Translations under genes and position numbers: made by a program | The notes under the pieces: generated by a model | Database searches by the model: none | What the model saw: only the letters and a program-made list of their open reading frames with translations | Told to the model about the DNA's origin: nothing | DNA from: Rhizobium sp. Q54 | GTDB taxonomy: Bacteria; Pseudomonadota; Alphaproteobacteria; Rickettsiales; UBA1997 | Direction: 5' to 3' | NCBI GenBank assembly: GCA_945865855.1 | Contig: CAMBES010000014.1 | Coordinates: 1-15,538 of the forward strand | Length of the DNA: 15,538 nucleotides | In this document: piece after piece, positions 7,704 to 14,441 of the stretch | How positions within the stretch are numbered: position 1 is the stretch's first letter | Layout: every line of letters starts with the position of its first letter

Positions 7704-8085
7704 CGAAATTCTAAAAAGAACCGAAGAGGGCATGAAGGAAGGTCACAAGGTTTTGATTCGCGAAATAGTTCGTGATCTGGAAGAGAAGGGAATCGCTCCT
7801 GCCTGGTCAATTGATGGAAAAATAAGAAAATTGCGAGTCGCTCATGAAAGCGAAATGGAAGATTTTGATCAGGAATTAAAGCAGCATGGGTTAAATAAGT
7901 CTGATTTTTGTCTACTTGAAGACGATACCACCAAAACTAATATTTCCGGCGCTTACCCAATAACAGGAAACATTATTTTGATTCATAAAAAATCTGCCAA
8001 AGTAAGAACCTACAATGCCGATAAAAAAGGCAGTCACTGGGTTTCTGACTTTCATCTCGATTTAAAAAATAAGCTCTTCGGCTAA
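7693..8085 (+). CDS. Unrecognised 130-residue partner of the zeta-like kinase
   Basis: I do not recognise this family. The protein is soluble and highly charged, with no signal peptide or membrane segment. The N-terminal third (about 3-33) is a charged amphipathic helix. The middle is acidic (about 53-80, many E and D). The C-terminal part (about 83-130) looks beta-rich, with SGAYPITGN, a YNAD segment and a tryptophan near SHWVSDF. It starts 11 bp inside the kinase gene behind a good ribosome site and is probably translationally coupled to it, as in toxin-antitoxin or enzyme-partner pairs. The order kinase first, small protein second is the reverse of epsilon-zeta and PezAT. yidC starts 11 bp after its stop. 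An antitoxin or regulatory-subunit role is inference from position only. Confidence 0.75.
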   Translation: MGSNEILKRTEEGMKEGHKVLIREIVRDLEEKGIAPAWSIDGKIRKLRVAHESEMEDFDQELKQHGLNKSDFCLLEDDTTKTNISGAYPITGNIILIHKKSAKVRTYNADKKGSHWVSDFHLDLKNKLFG

Positions 8086-8096
8086 CATCTTTTCAC

Positions 8097-9815
8097 ATGC
8101 AAAATAACAATAACAAAAACACGCTTTTAGCGGTAACTCTTTCTGTCGTAATTTTACTAGGCTGGACCTGGCTTTACGAGAAGCCGCGCATCGAACAAAA
8201 AGAAGCGGCGCAGAAAAAGATTAAAGAGGTTCAGGTGGCTGAGAGCAAAGCTCCGGCACTAGCAAGTAAGAATATTCAAGAAGCGATTGTGGCGACAAAA
8301 AGTCGTGATGAATCTCTCGCTGAAAGTAAAAATTTACGCGTTAAAATTTCTAACGAATTTCTGCACGGATCTGTGTCGCTCAAGGGCGCGCGCTTTGACG
8401 ATTTGACTCTCGCCAAATATTTTGAAACCACGGAACATAAAAAAGAGGTAGCACTTTTTGCGCCGGCAGAGAGTAAAGAAAGATACTTCGCTGATTTCGG
8501 TTGGATCAGCTCAAATGCTGGTTTGGAACTGCCTAACCCCGATACAATTTGGAAGAGCAGCGGGGCTAAATTAACGCCAGAAAATCCAATTACACTTTCG
8601 TGGAAGAGTAAGCAGGGCGTTGAATTTCTTATTAACTTAACACTCGACCAGAATTACATGTTCTCGGTTACGCAGTCGGTTAAAAATAACTCCAAACAAG
8701 AAGTAACCATTGCCAGCTATGGTCGCATCAATCGTGCTTTGAGTAGCGCTAGAGACCCAAATTTTATTTTACACGAAGGCATGATTGGTGCTTTTGGCGG
8801 AGTTTTGCAGGAAGTGAATTATAAAAAAATGCTCAAGGAAAAGAAGATTGAATTCCAAGATTCTGGAGAGGATGGAAGTTGGCTTGGTATCACTGATAAA
8901 TATTGGCTAAGTGCCATGGTACCAGACAGGTCAATGGCTTACGGTTCTAGCTTTTCGCATAACGTAAAAAATCAGCGAACATTTTTTGATTCAGAATTTA
9001 TTGGTCAAGAATTCCAAATCGCTGCTGGCGATGAATTAAATTTTACTCACCATCTTTTTGCAGGAGCAAAGAAGGTCAGGCTTCTCGACCAATATGCGAA
9101 AGATTTTGATCTCAAACTTTTTGATCGCGCTGTGGATTTTGGCTGGTTTTATTTCCTCACCAAGCCGTTCTTTTTTATCATTGAATTTCTCAGTAAATTC
9201 TTAGGAAATTTTGGTTTAGCGATTTTAGCGATGACGGTTTTAGTCAAGTTAGCTCTATTCCCAATGGCCAATAAATCTTATGCCGCGATTGCAAAAATTA
9301 AAAAATTGCAGCCGAAAATCGAAGCGCTCCGCGTAAAAAACAAAGGCGACAAACTTGCGATTCATCGCGAAATGATGGAGCTCTACAAAAAAGAAAAAGT
9401 TAATCCGGCCTCAGGTTGTTTGCCGGTCTTGATTCAAATTCCAGTCTTCTTTGCGCTTTACAAAGTTTTGTTTGTGACTCTAGACATGCGTCAGGCACCT
9501 TTCTATGGCTGGATTCACGATCTTTCTGCACCAGATCCAACTTCAGTTTTTAATTTGTTTGGCCTGTTGCCTTTCGAAGTTTTTGGTCCGCTCGCCATAG
9601 GTGTTTGGCCGATTTTGATGGGTATCACGATGATCCTTCAGCAAAAACTTAGCCCTGCCTCGACAGATCCAACTCAAACAATGATTTTGAAGTGGATGCC
9701 CTACGTTTTAACTTTCGTTCTAGCCGCATTCCCTGCGGGTTTGGTGATTTATTGGACGTGGAGTAATGCGCTGTCGATCTTGCAGCAATGGGTGATTATG
9801 AAGAGGGTGAAGTAG
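8097..9815 (+). CDS. yidC: Membrane protein insertase YidC
   Basis: YidC inserts and folds inner-membrane proteins, alone or with the Sec translocon. The 572-residue length suits a Gram-negative YidC. There is an N-terminal membrane segment (about 8-24), a large periplasmic beta domain (about 55-345), then the conserved Oxa1/YidC core. The core holds the VLVKLALFP segment with K384 in the position of the essential groove arginine of E. coli YidC, the cytoplasmic coiled loop rich in K and E (about 395-440), and the further membrane segments NPASGCLPVLIQIPVFFALY, LLPFEVFGPLAIGVWPILMG and VLTFVLAAFPAGLVIYW. A short basic tail ends the protein. It stands outside the usual rpmH-rnpA-yidC group and directly follows the kinase module. 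No Shine-Dalgarno precedes the ATG. Confidence 0.97.
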   Translation: MQNNNNKNTLLAVTLSVVILLGWTWLYEKPRIEQKEAAQKKIKEVQVAESKAPALASKNIQEAIVATKSRDESLAESKNLRVKISNEFLHGSVSLKGARFDDLTLAKYFETTEHKKEVALFAPAESKERYFADFGWISSNAGLELPNPDTIWKSSGAKLTPENPITLSWKSKQGVEFLINLTLDQNYMFSVTQSVKNNSKQEVTIASYGRINRALSSARDPNFILHEGMIGAFGGVLQEVNYKKMLKEKKIEFQDSGEDGSWLGITDKYWLSAMVPDRSMAYGSSFSHNVKNQRTFFDSEFIGQEFQIAAGDELNFTHHLFAGAKKVRLLDQYAKDFDLKLFDRAVDFGWFYFLTKPFFFIIEFLSKFLGNFGLAILAMTVLVKLALFPMANKSYAAIAKIKKLQPKIEALRVKNKGDKLAIHREMMELYKKEKVNPASGCLPVLIQIPVFFALYKVLFVTLDMRQAPFYGWIHDLSAPDPTSVFNLFGLLPFEVFGPLAIGVWPILMGITMILQQKLSPASTDPTQTMILKWMPYVLTFVLAAFPAGLVIYWTWSNALSILQQWVIMKRVK

Positions 9816-9838
9816 ATCGATTTAATTCTGCCAAATTT

Positions 9839-9875
9839 ATTGATCTTCGGCAAAAAAAGGGCCACCAAGATCAAT
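9839..9875. other. Alternative hairpin overlapping the terminator stem
   Basis: ATTGATCTT at 9839-9847 is a perfect 9-bp reverse complement of AAGATCAAT at 9867-9875. A second short pairing, GGC 9849-9851 with GCC 9861-9863, lies inside, and the A7 run is in the loop. Its right arm is shared with the neighbouring hairpin 9865-9891, so the two folds exclude each other. This may be chance symmetry in a bidirectional 3' region or a competing structure at the end of the yidC and PLP-enzyme transcripts. Confidence 0.45.
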
Positions 9876-9891
9876 TTGTTCGTGATCTTGG
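9852..9891 (-). terminator. Probable intrinsic terminator of the prfB-to-PLP-enzyme operon
   Basis: Read on the minus strand, CCAAGATCA (9891-9883) pairs with TGATCTTGG (9873-9865) to form a 9-bp stem with a 9-nt loop. Six bases later comes a run of seven T (9858-9852). It stands just after the stop of the PLP enzyme gene, the last of the minus-strand operon. The gap between stem and T run is longer than ideal, so strength is uncertain. On the plus strand no T run follows, so it does not look like an efficient terminator for yidC. Confidence 0.6.
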
Positions 9892-9898
9892 CGCAAGA

Positions 9899-11185
9899 TT
9901 AGAGTGATTTAATCTTTTCAAAAGCAGCGCTCAGATCGGCAATTAAATCGGCAGGATTTTCTAAGCCGATCGACACGCGCACCAAGCTTTCTGAGATCCC
10001 GAGTTCTTCACGTAGATCGAGAGCAATTCCAGAATGTGTAGTTGAAGCTGGATGACAAACGAGAGATTCAGTGCCGCCCAAGCTCACCGCAGATTTAAAA
10101 ATTTGTAATGTGTTGATGAAGTCAAAGGCTTCTTTTCTTCCCCCGTTAAGCGTAAAAGCGAAAGTGCTACCAAAGCCTGTGCATTGTTTTGCGAGAGCCT
10201 CTTGATAAGATTTATTTTCGATAAATTTCGGATGAAAAATTTTGACTTGGGGAAAAGTTTCTTTCATCCAATCAGCAACTTCTTCCGCTGATTTAGTGGC
10301 GCGCTCCATGCGTAAAAATAATGTTTCGAGTGAGCGACCAATCATCCAAGAAGAGTGCGGATCTAGGTGCGATCCAAAAGCGCTGCGAGTGCGACGAATC
10401 TTTTCCATTGGCGCTTTTTTGCCAATTACCGCTCCGGCCACTAAATCACTGTGTCCACCGACATATTTAGTAAGAGAGTAGCAAGATAGATCGATTCCGT
10501 GTTGCAATGGTTTTTGGAAAACTGGTCCAAGCAAAGTATTGTCGCAAATGCTGATTGGCCTGTATCCGTACTGACTTTCAAATTTATCGAGAGCGTTTTT
10601 TACTTTCTCAAAATCAACAAAAGCGTTGGTTGGATTGCAAGGCGTTTCAATAAATAAAATACCAACGCGACCAATCCGGGCACCTTTCGCCAAGCCTTCC
10701 CAAATCGAGGATTGATCAAGGCCTTTTCTAAATTCTACCGATTGCACACCCCATGTTTTTAAGGCGCCGCGAATAAGAGTTTCTGTGCCGCCGTAAAGTG
10801 GCGAAGAATGAACAATCACATCGGAAGGCTTAAGCAAAGCTAGAAATGCGGTGGAAATAGCGGCCATGCCACTTGCAAAGATGTTGCAGCTTTCTCCGCC
10901 TTCTAAAAGAGCGATGCGATTTTCGATAATTTCTAAATTCGGATGATTGAAGCGACTATAAATTAATCCCCCAGAATAACCTTCCGGCATGGGTTTTCGA
11001 CCAGATGTAACGTCAAAAAATTCCGCACCTTCTTCGGCAGTTTTGAAAGCAAAAGTTGAGGTTAAAAAAACTGGTGGCTTCACCGCGCCTTCAGACAAGA
11101 AAGGATCGTAGCCGTAAGACATCATCTGTGTTTCCGGATGAATTTGATGTTTGTCGATGTGTGTTTTTTTATAATTATCGCTCAT
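9899..11185 (-). CDS. Cys/Met-metabolism PLP enzyme (cystathionine gamma-synthase / methionine gamma-lyase-like)
   Basis: This 428-residue fold-type I PLP enzyme belongs to the trans-sulfuration family. Visible elements are YSRFNHP at 76-82 (phosphate contacts from the partner subunit), SGMAAI at 105-110 and PLYGGTETL at 129-137. It also has ETPCNPT at 180-186, ICDNT with the ring-nitrogen Asp at 215, and SLTK with the Schiff-base Lys at 240. The N-terminal block HPETQMMSYGYDP...SEGAVKPPVFLTST and the length match an alphaproteobacterial subgroup often labelled methionine gamma-lyase. The Cys expected in YGCT of true methionine gamma-lyases is Gly here, so reaction specificity is uncertain: a gamma-synthase, beta-lyase or sulfhydrylase role is possible. 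It is the last gene of its operon, 2 bp after the acyltransferase, and probably cytoplasmic. Confidence 0.88.
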   Translation of the reverse strand: MSDNYKKTHIDKHQIHPETQMMSYGYDPFLSEGAVKPPVFLTSTFAFKTAEEGAEFFDVTSGRKPMPEGYSGGLIYSRFNHPNLEIIENRIALLEGGESCNIFASGMAAISTAFLALLKPSDVIVHSSPLYGGTETLIRGALKTWGVQSVEFRKGLDQSSIWEGLAKGARIGRVGILFIETPCNPTNAFVDFEKVKNALDKFESQYGYRPISICDNTLLGPVFQKPLQHGIDLSCYSLTKYVGGHSDLVAGAVIGKKAPMEKIRRTRSAFGSHLDPHSSWMIGRSLETLFLRMERATKSAEEVADWMKETFPQVKIFHPKFIENKSYQEALAKQCTGFGSTFAFTLNGGRKEAFDFINTLQIFKSAVSLGGTESLVCHPASTTHSGIALDLREELGISESLVRVSIGLENPADLIADLSAAFEKIKSL

Positions 11186-11187
11186 GT

Positions 11188-11970
11188 TTATTTTGTTAAT
11201 CTTTGGGATTCTTCTTGCGCAAAATTCATTCTCTCTTCCGCGAGAATTTTAATTTTTTCCATTTCTTGCGCGCTGGCATTTCTGGAGACGTAAATTGGCT
11301 TGTCGTCGAAATAAAAACAGAGAGTTCCGAAGGGGAGAGGAATTCGGAACTTATCCCAAGTGTTCAGTTGTTTAAAGCGCGAAGATGAATAAGACATCGC
11401 CAAAATTCCGGCGCCCGAGATGCGTGCAATATTCACGATTTCGCCATTAATTTTTTGATTAGGGCCGCGCGGACCATCTGGCGTAAGACCAAGCGAATAG
11501 CCATTCTTCAGGCCTTCGAAAATTTTTCTAAAGCTTTTAAGATCGATTCCTCGTGAAGATTTTCGCCCACCTTGTGATGATCCATAAATCGAAATCAGGC
11601 CGAGTTTTTCCATAACTCTTCCGACAAAATGCCCATCTCCGTGACGCGAGGCAAGGGTCATAAAGTTGTAACCCGGAAAAAGTCTTTTCGGTTCTTTCGT
11701 GGCAAAAGGAATCATCATTAAGCGATTATGCCAAAAAGTAACAATGAGCGGAGTCTTGTTGTTCAAAGCCTCGAAGATGGTTTTATAATTAACAAAAATT
11801 TTTTTACTGCTGACGTAAACGAGCTTCATGTAGAGAGACAGGATCAGACAAATAAACTCGCGCATCAAGAAGCTGTAAGCGATTCTTCGAGTCAGTTGTT
11901 TGAACTTTGTTTTGACATCGTACCACTCAACGTTGCTTTGAAGGCCAAAAATTTTCCATTTTTTACTCAT
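11188..11970 (-). CDS. DUF374-type lysophospholipid acyltransferase-like protein
   Basis: From ATG 11970 this protein has 260 residues. It matches the DUF374 family of acyltransferase-like proteins, with the VTFWHNRLMMIP block holding the candidate catalytic His at 81, ASRHGDG at about 107-113 and TPDGPRGP at 163-170. A hydrophobic stretch at about 39-53 could attach it to the inner membrane. Relatives are thought to acylate lipid or lipid A-related substrates; the real substrate is not established. The chosen ATG overlaps the stop of the upstream glycosylase gene (ATGA) and has a strong GGAGGAG 8 nt upstream. A start 36 bp further up would lie inside the glycosylase gene without such a site. 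Confidence 0.85.
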   Translation of the reverse strand: MSKKWKIFGLQSNVEWYDVKTKFKQLTRRIAYSFLMREFICLILSLYMKLVYVSSKKIFVNYKTIFEALNNKTPLIVTFWHNRLMMIPFATKEPKRLFPGYNFMTLASRHGDGHFVGRVMEKLGLISIYGSSQGGRKSSRGIDLKSFRKIFEGLKNGYSLGLTPDGPRGPNQKINGEIVNIARISGAGILAMSYSSSRFKQLNTWDKFRIPLPFGTLCFYFDDKPIYVSRNASAQEMEKIKILAEERMNFAQEESQRLTK

Positions 11971-12815
11971 TTTAAAAACTCCTCCAAAGCAATCATATCT
12001 TGCCAAGCGACTTTTTTCTTCGAAGGCTGGCGCATCAGATAAGATGGGTGAAAAATTGTAAAAGTTTTGATCGTGCGTGACAAAAATTTTGGTGAAAAAT
12101 CGATTAATTGTCCGCGAACTTTACTGATTGGATCATTGATGCCAAGCACTGCGCTCATTGAAGTCGCGCCAACCAAAAGTAAAACATCAGGATTAATTAA
12201 TTGAATGTGGCGCTCAACAAATGGGCGACATATTGCCAGTTCCTCATCAGTCGGGCGGCGATTTCCAGGTGGTCGCCAGAAGATGACGTTGGTGACGTAG
12301 AAACTTTCTTGTCGCGTGAGATTGATGGCACCGAGCATGTCGTTAAGCATCTGCCCAGAATCGTCGCAAAATGGAATACCCTGCAAATCCTCGTGATTAC
12401 CCGGCGCTTCGCCAATCACCATTATTTTTGAATTCGGATTGCCATCGGCAAAAACAGTATTCGTCGCCATCTTTTTTAAATTGCAGCCGTCGAAATTTTC
12501 CACAGCTTTGCGCAACTCATCGACAGTTTTTGCGGCTTGCGCCAGTGAATTTGCCTTGGCAACAATTTCATTAAGTGATTGAAATTTTTCGGAAGTCACT
12601 AATTTTTTTGCTAGAATTGAGAGGGCTTGATCCGTTGAGAATTGAGGCTTGATGAAGGTATTAACAATCGGTGACTTTTTTTCTTCAGCAACTTTTTTTA
12701 CCGCTATTTTTTGTTGAAAATGCTGAAAATAATTTTGTGATTTTTCAGAAATTATTTCGTTCAGATCGTTGTCGATGTAGAATTGCAGAGCTTCCGCAAG
12801 ATTTTTCTTAGTCAT
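11967..12815 (-). CDS. Family 4-like uracil-DNA glycosylase
   Basis: The protein has 282 residues. An N-terminal extension (1-100, basic, low similarity to known domains) precedes the glycosylase domain. Motif GEAPGNHED is at 135-143 and GIPFCDDSG follows. ITN-type strand VTNVIFWRPPGNRRPT is at 174-189, and the second catalytic block HPSYLMRQP is at 256-264. These mark the uracil-DNA glycosylase family 4/5 superfamily, which removes uracil from DNA as the first step of base excision repair. Family 4 enzymes normally bind a [4Fe-4S] cluster with four Cys. Here C111 and C197 remain, but the expected positions at about 114 and 180 are Lys and Trp. The ATG overlaps the nrdR stop by 4 bp and has an AGGTGG site at 12828-12823. 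Confidence 0.88.
   Translation of the reverse strand: MTKKNLAEALQFYIDNDLNEIISEKSQNYFQHFQQKIAVKKVAEEKKSPIVNTFIKPQFSTDQALSILAKKLVTSEKFQSLNEIVAKANSLAQAAKTVDELRKAVENFDGCNLKKMATNTVFADGNPNSKIMVIGEAPGNHEDLQGIPFCDDSGQMLNDMLGAINLTRQESFYVTNVIFWRPPGNRRPTDEELAICRPFVERHIQLINPDVLLLVGATSMSAVLGINDPISKVRGQLIDFSPKFLSRTIKTFTIFHPSYLMRQPSKKKVAWQDMIALEEFLK
11979..11985 (-). promoter_or_regulatory. Strong Shine-Dalgarno for the DUF374 gene
   Basis: On the minus strand GGAGGAG lies inside the last codons of the glycosylase gene, 8 nt before the ATG at 11970. It is the best ribosome site in the window. It fixes the start of the acyltransferase gene and suggests re-initiation after the ATGA overlap. Confidence 0.8.
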
Positions 12816-13264
12816 TGCTTCACCACCTGCTTAATAAATTTTTGAAAATCTTCCGCTTTCTCAAAATTTTTATAAACCGAAGCGAAGCGCACGAATGCTA
12901 CCTTGTCGAGCTTCTCAAGTGCGATCATCACCATTTCGCCAATTTTTGCCGAAGGAATTTCTGTCTCATTCTCAACCTCGAGTTGGCGCACGATATTATT
13001 CACCATTTTATCAACTTGCAGTTCTGCCACTGGCCTTTTGCGAACGGCCATCTCGATTGATTTTTTTAATTTCTCTGGGTCAAAAACTTTTTTCTCGCCA
13101 CTTTTTTTAATCACTAAAATCTCGCGCAATTGCACGCGTTCATAAGTTGTAAAACGCGAATCACATGCCGCACAATAGCGTCGACGCTTGATTGCTTCGC
13201 CATCGTCGGAGATGCGACTATCTTTAACTTGGGTTTCGAGATTGTTACAAAATGGACAGCGCAT
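12812..13264 (-). CDS. nrdR: Transcriptional repressor NrdR
   Basis: NrdR senses ATP and dATP and represses ribonucleotide reductase genes. The 150-residue length is typical. The zinc ribbon has C3, C6, C31 and C34, and the basic patch IKRRRYC between them contacts DNA. The ATP-cone domain begins at about residue 45 (REILVIKKSGEKKVFD) and runs to about 136. It starts 2 bp after prfB stops and overlaps the start of the glycosylase gene by 4 bp. No nrd structural genes are in the window, so its operators lie elsewhere. Confidence 0.97.
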   Translation of the reverse strand: MRCPFCNNLETQVKDSRISDDGEAIKRRRYCAACDSRFTTYERVQLREILVIKKSGEKKVFDPEKLKKSIEMAVRKRPVAELQVDKMVNNIVRQLEVENETEIPSAKIGEMVMIALEKLDKVAFVRFASVYKNFEKAEDFQKFIKQVVKQ

Positions 13265-13266
13265 AA

Positions 13267-14362
13267 TTACATTTTCTCAGTTAGGGCAGCCTTGATGAAG
13301 CCTTCAATTTCTCCATCCAAAACCGATTGAATATTTCCAGTTTCAAAATTGGTGCGTAGGTCTTTTACCATTTGATAAGGGTGTAAGACGTAAGAGCGAA
13401 TTTGATGGCCCCAGCTATTATCAGTCTTGCTCGATTCTGATGCAGCAAGCGCATCTTTCTTCTTCTGTATTTCTAATTCGTAAAGGCGCGATTTCAGCAT
13501 TTTCATGCATTCGACGCGATTGCGCAGTTGCGAACGATCGCTTTGGCATTGAACGACGATATTCGTCGGCAAATGCGTCATGCGAACAGCGGAATCAGTT
13601 TTGTTGACGTGTTGTCCGCCAGCGCCAGAAGCGCGGAAAGTGTCAACGCGCAGATCTTTTTCGTCGATGGTAATTTCGATTTCGTCATCAAGTTCTGGAT
13701 ATACCCAAACCGAAGCAAAACTAGTTTGACGTTTGTCGTTGGCATTAAATGGCGAGATGCGCACAAGCCTGTGTACGCCTGATTCTGTGCGCATCCAACC
13801 ACAAGCAAATTTGCCAGAAATTTTGATAGTTGCAGAGCGAACTCCCGCCTCTTCTCCATCCAAAATATTAACGATTTCGACCTTAAATTTTTTGATTGCA
13901 GCAAAGCGCTCATACATGCGCAGAAGCATTAAAGCAAAATCACAAGAGTCTGTTCCACCCGCGCCGGCATTGATGTCGAGGAAACAGTTATTACCATCAG
14001 TCTCGCCGGAAAAAAGACATTCAATCTCGAAATTATCCGCAGTTTTTTTGAGTGAGATTAAAGTTTTTTCGATGTCGAAAATTAATTGTGCATCGGCTTC
14101 AGACCGGGCTAGTTCAAAATATTCGCGATTGTCTTTTAAGCCGTTTTTTAACTCAGCAACTTGCTCCAATTTTCCTTCAATCAGAGATTTTTCTTTGAGA
14201 ATTTTTTGCGCCTCTTGGTTGTTATTCCAGAGATTAGGATCTTCTGATTTTTGATTTAGCTCAACTAATCTTTGCGATAATTTTTCAGGTTCAAAGACAC
14301 CTCTCAACGAGGTTTAATGAGGTCTCGATGGCACTAAAAAGACTTTCGATTTCGGCAGACAT
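13267..14362 (-). CDS. prfB: Peptide chain release factor 2 (programmed +1 frameshift)
   Basis: RF2 releases peptides at UGA and UAA. The gene must be read as two segments, 14362-14294 and then 14292-13267, skipping one T at 14293. The first 23 codons from ATG 14362 encode a typical RF2 N-terminus (MSAEIESLF...) and end at an in-frame TGA. The rest continues in the +1 frame from EPEKLSQRL. The joined product has 364 residues, one short of E. coli RF2. The recognition tripeptide SPF is at 203-205, and the catalytic GGQ at 248-250 lies within GAGGQHVNKTDSAVR. Low RF2 lets ribosomes shift and make more RF2. It is the first gene of the minus-strand operon and divergent from dnaK. No Shine-Dalgarno precedes the ATG. 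Confidence 0.97.
14291..14305 (-). promoter_or_regulatory. prfB +1 recoding site
   Basis: On the minus strand the bases read GAG AGG TGT CTT TGA, followed by A. The slippery CTT-TGA is the same as in E. coli prfB. The purine-rich GAGAGG occupies the same place, 3 nt before CTT, as the internal Shine-Dalgarno AGGGGG of E. coli. The peptidyl tRNA slips from CTT to TTT, and decoding resumes at GAA. Confidence 0.93.
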
Positions 14363-14441
14363 AATTTTAAAGTTGGGATTCTTGTAATTGCATAACAGCT
14401 TACTAAATGAGCGATCGATTTTTCTCAACCAATCAAAAAAT
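14363..14441. promoter_or_regulatory. Divergent prfB/dnaK promoter region
   Basis: This 79-bp A/T-rich stretch separates the divergent starts of prfB and dnaK and must hold both promoters unless they lie inside the genes. I could not pick a convincing -35/-10 pair, a heat-shock sigma-32-type promoter or a CIRCE element, and saw no strong dyad. Confidence 0.4.

Noticed and set aside
13528..14254. Long plus-strand frames inside prfB
   Set aside because: They are antisense shadows of a clearly conserved gene, without ribosome sites or domains.
14363..14441. Heat-shock sigma-32-type promoter or CIRCE element for dnaK
   Set aside because: No CTTG...CCCCAT-like pair with proper spacing and no 9-bp CIRCE dyad could be found by eye.
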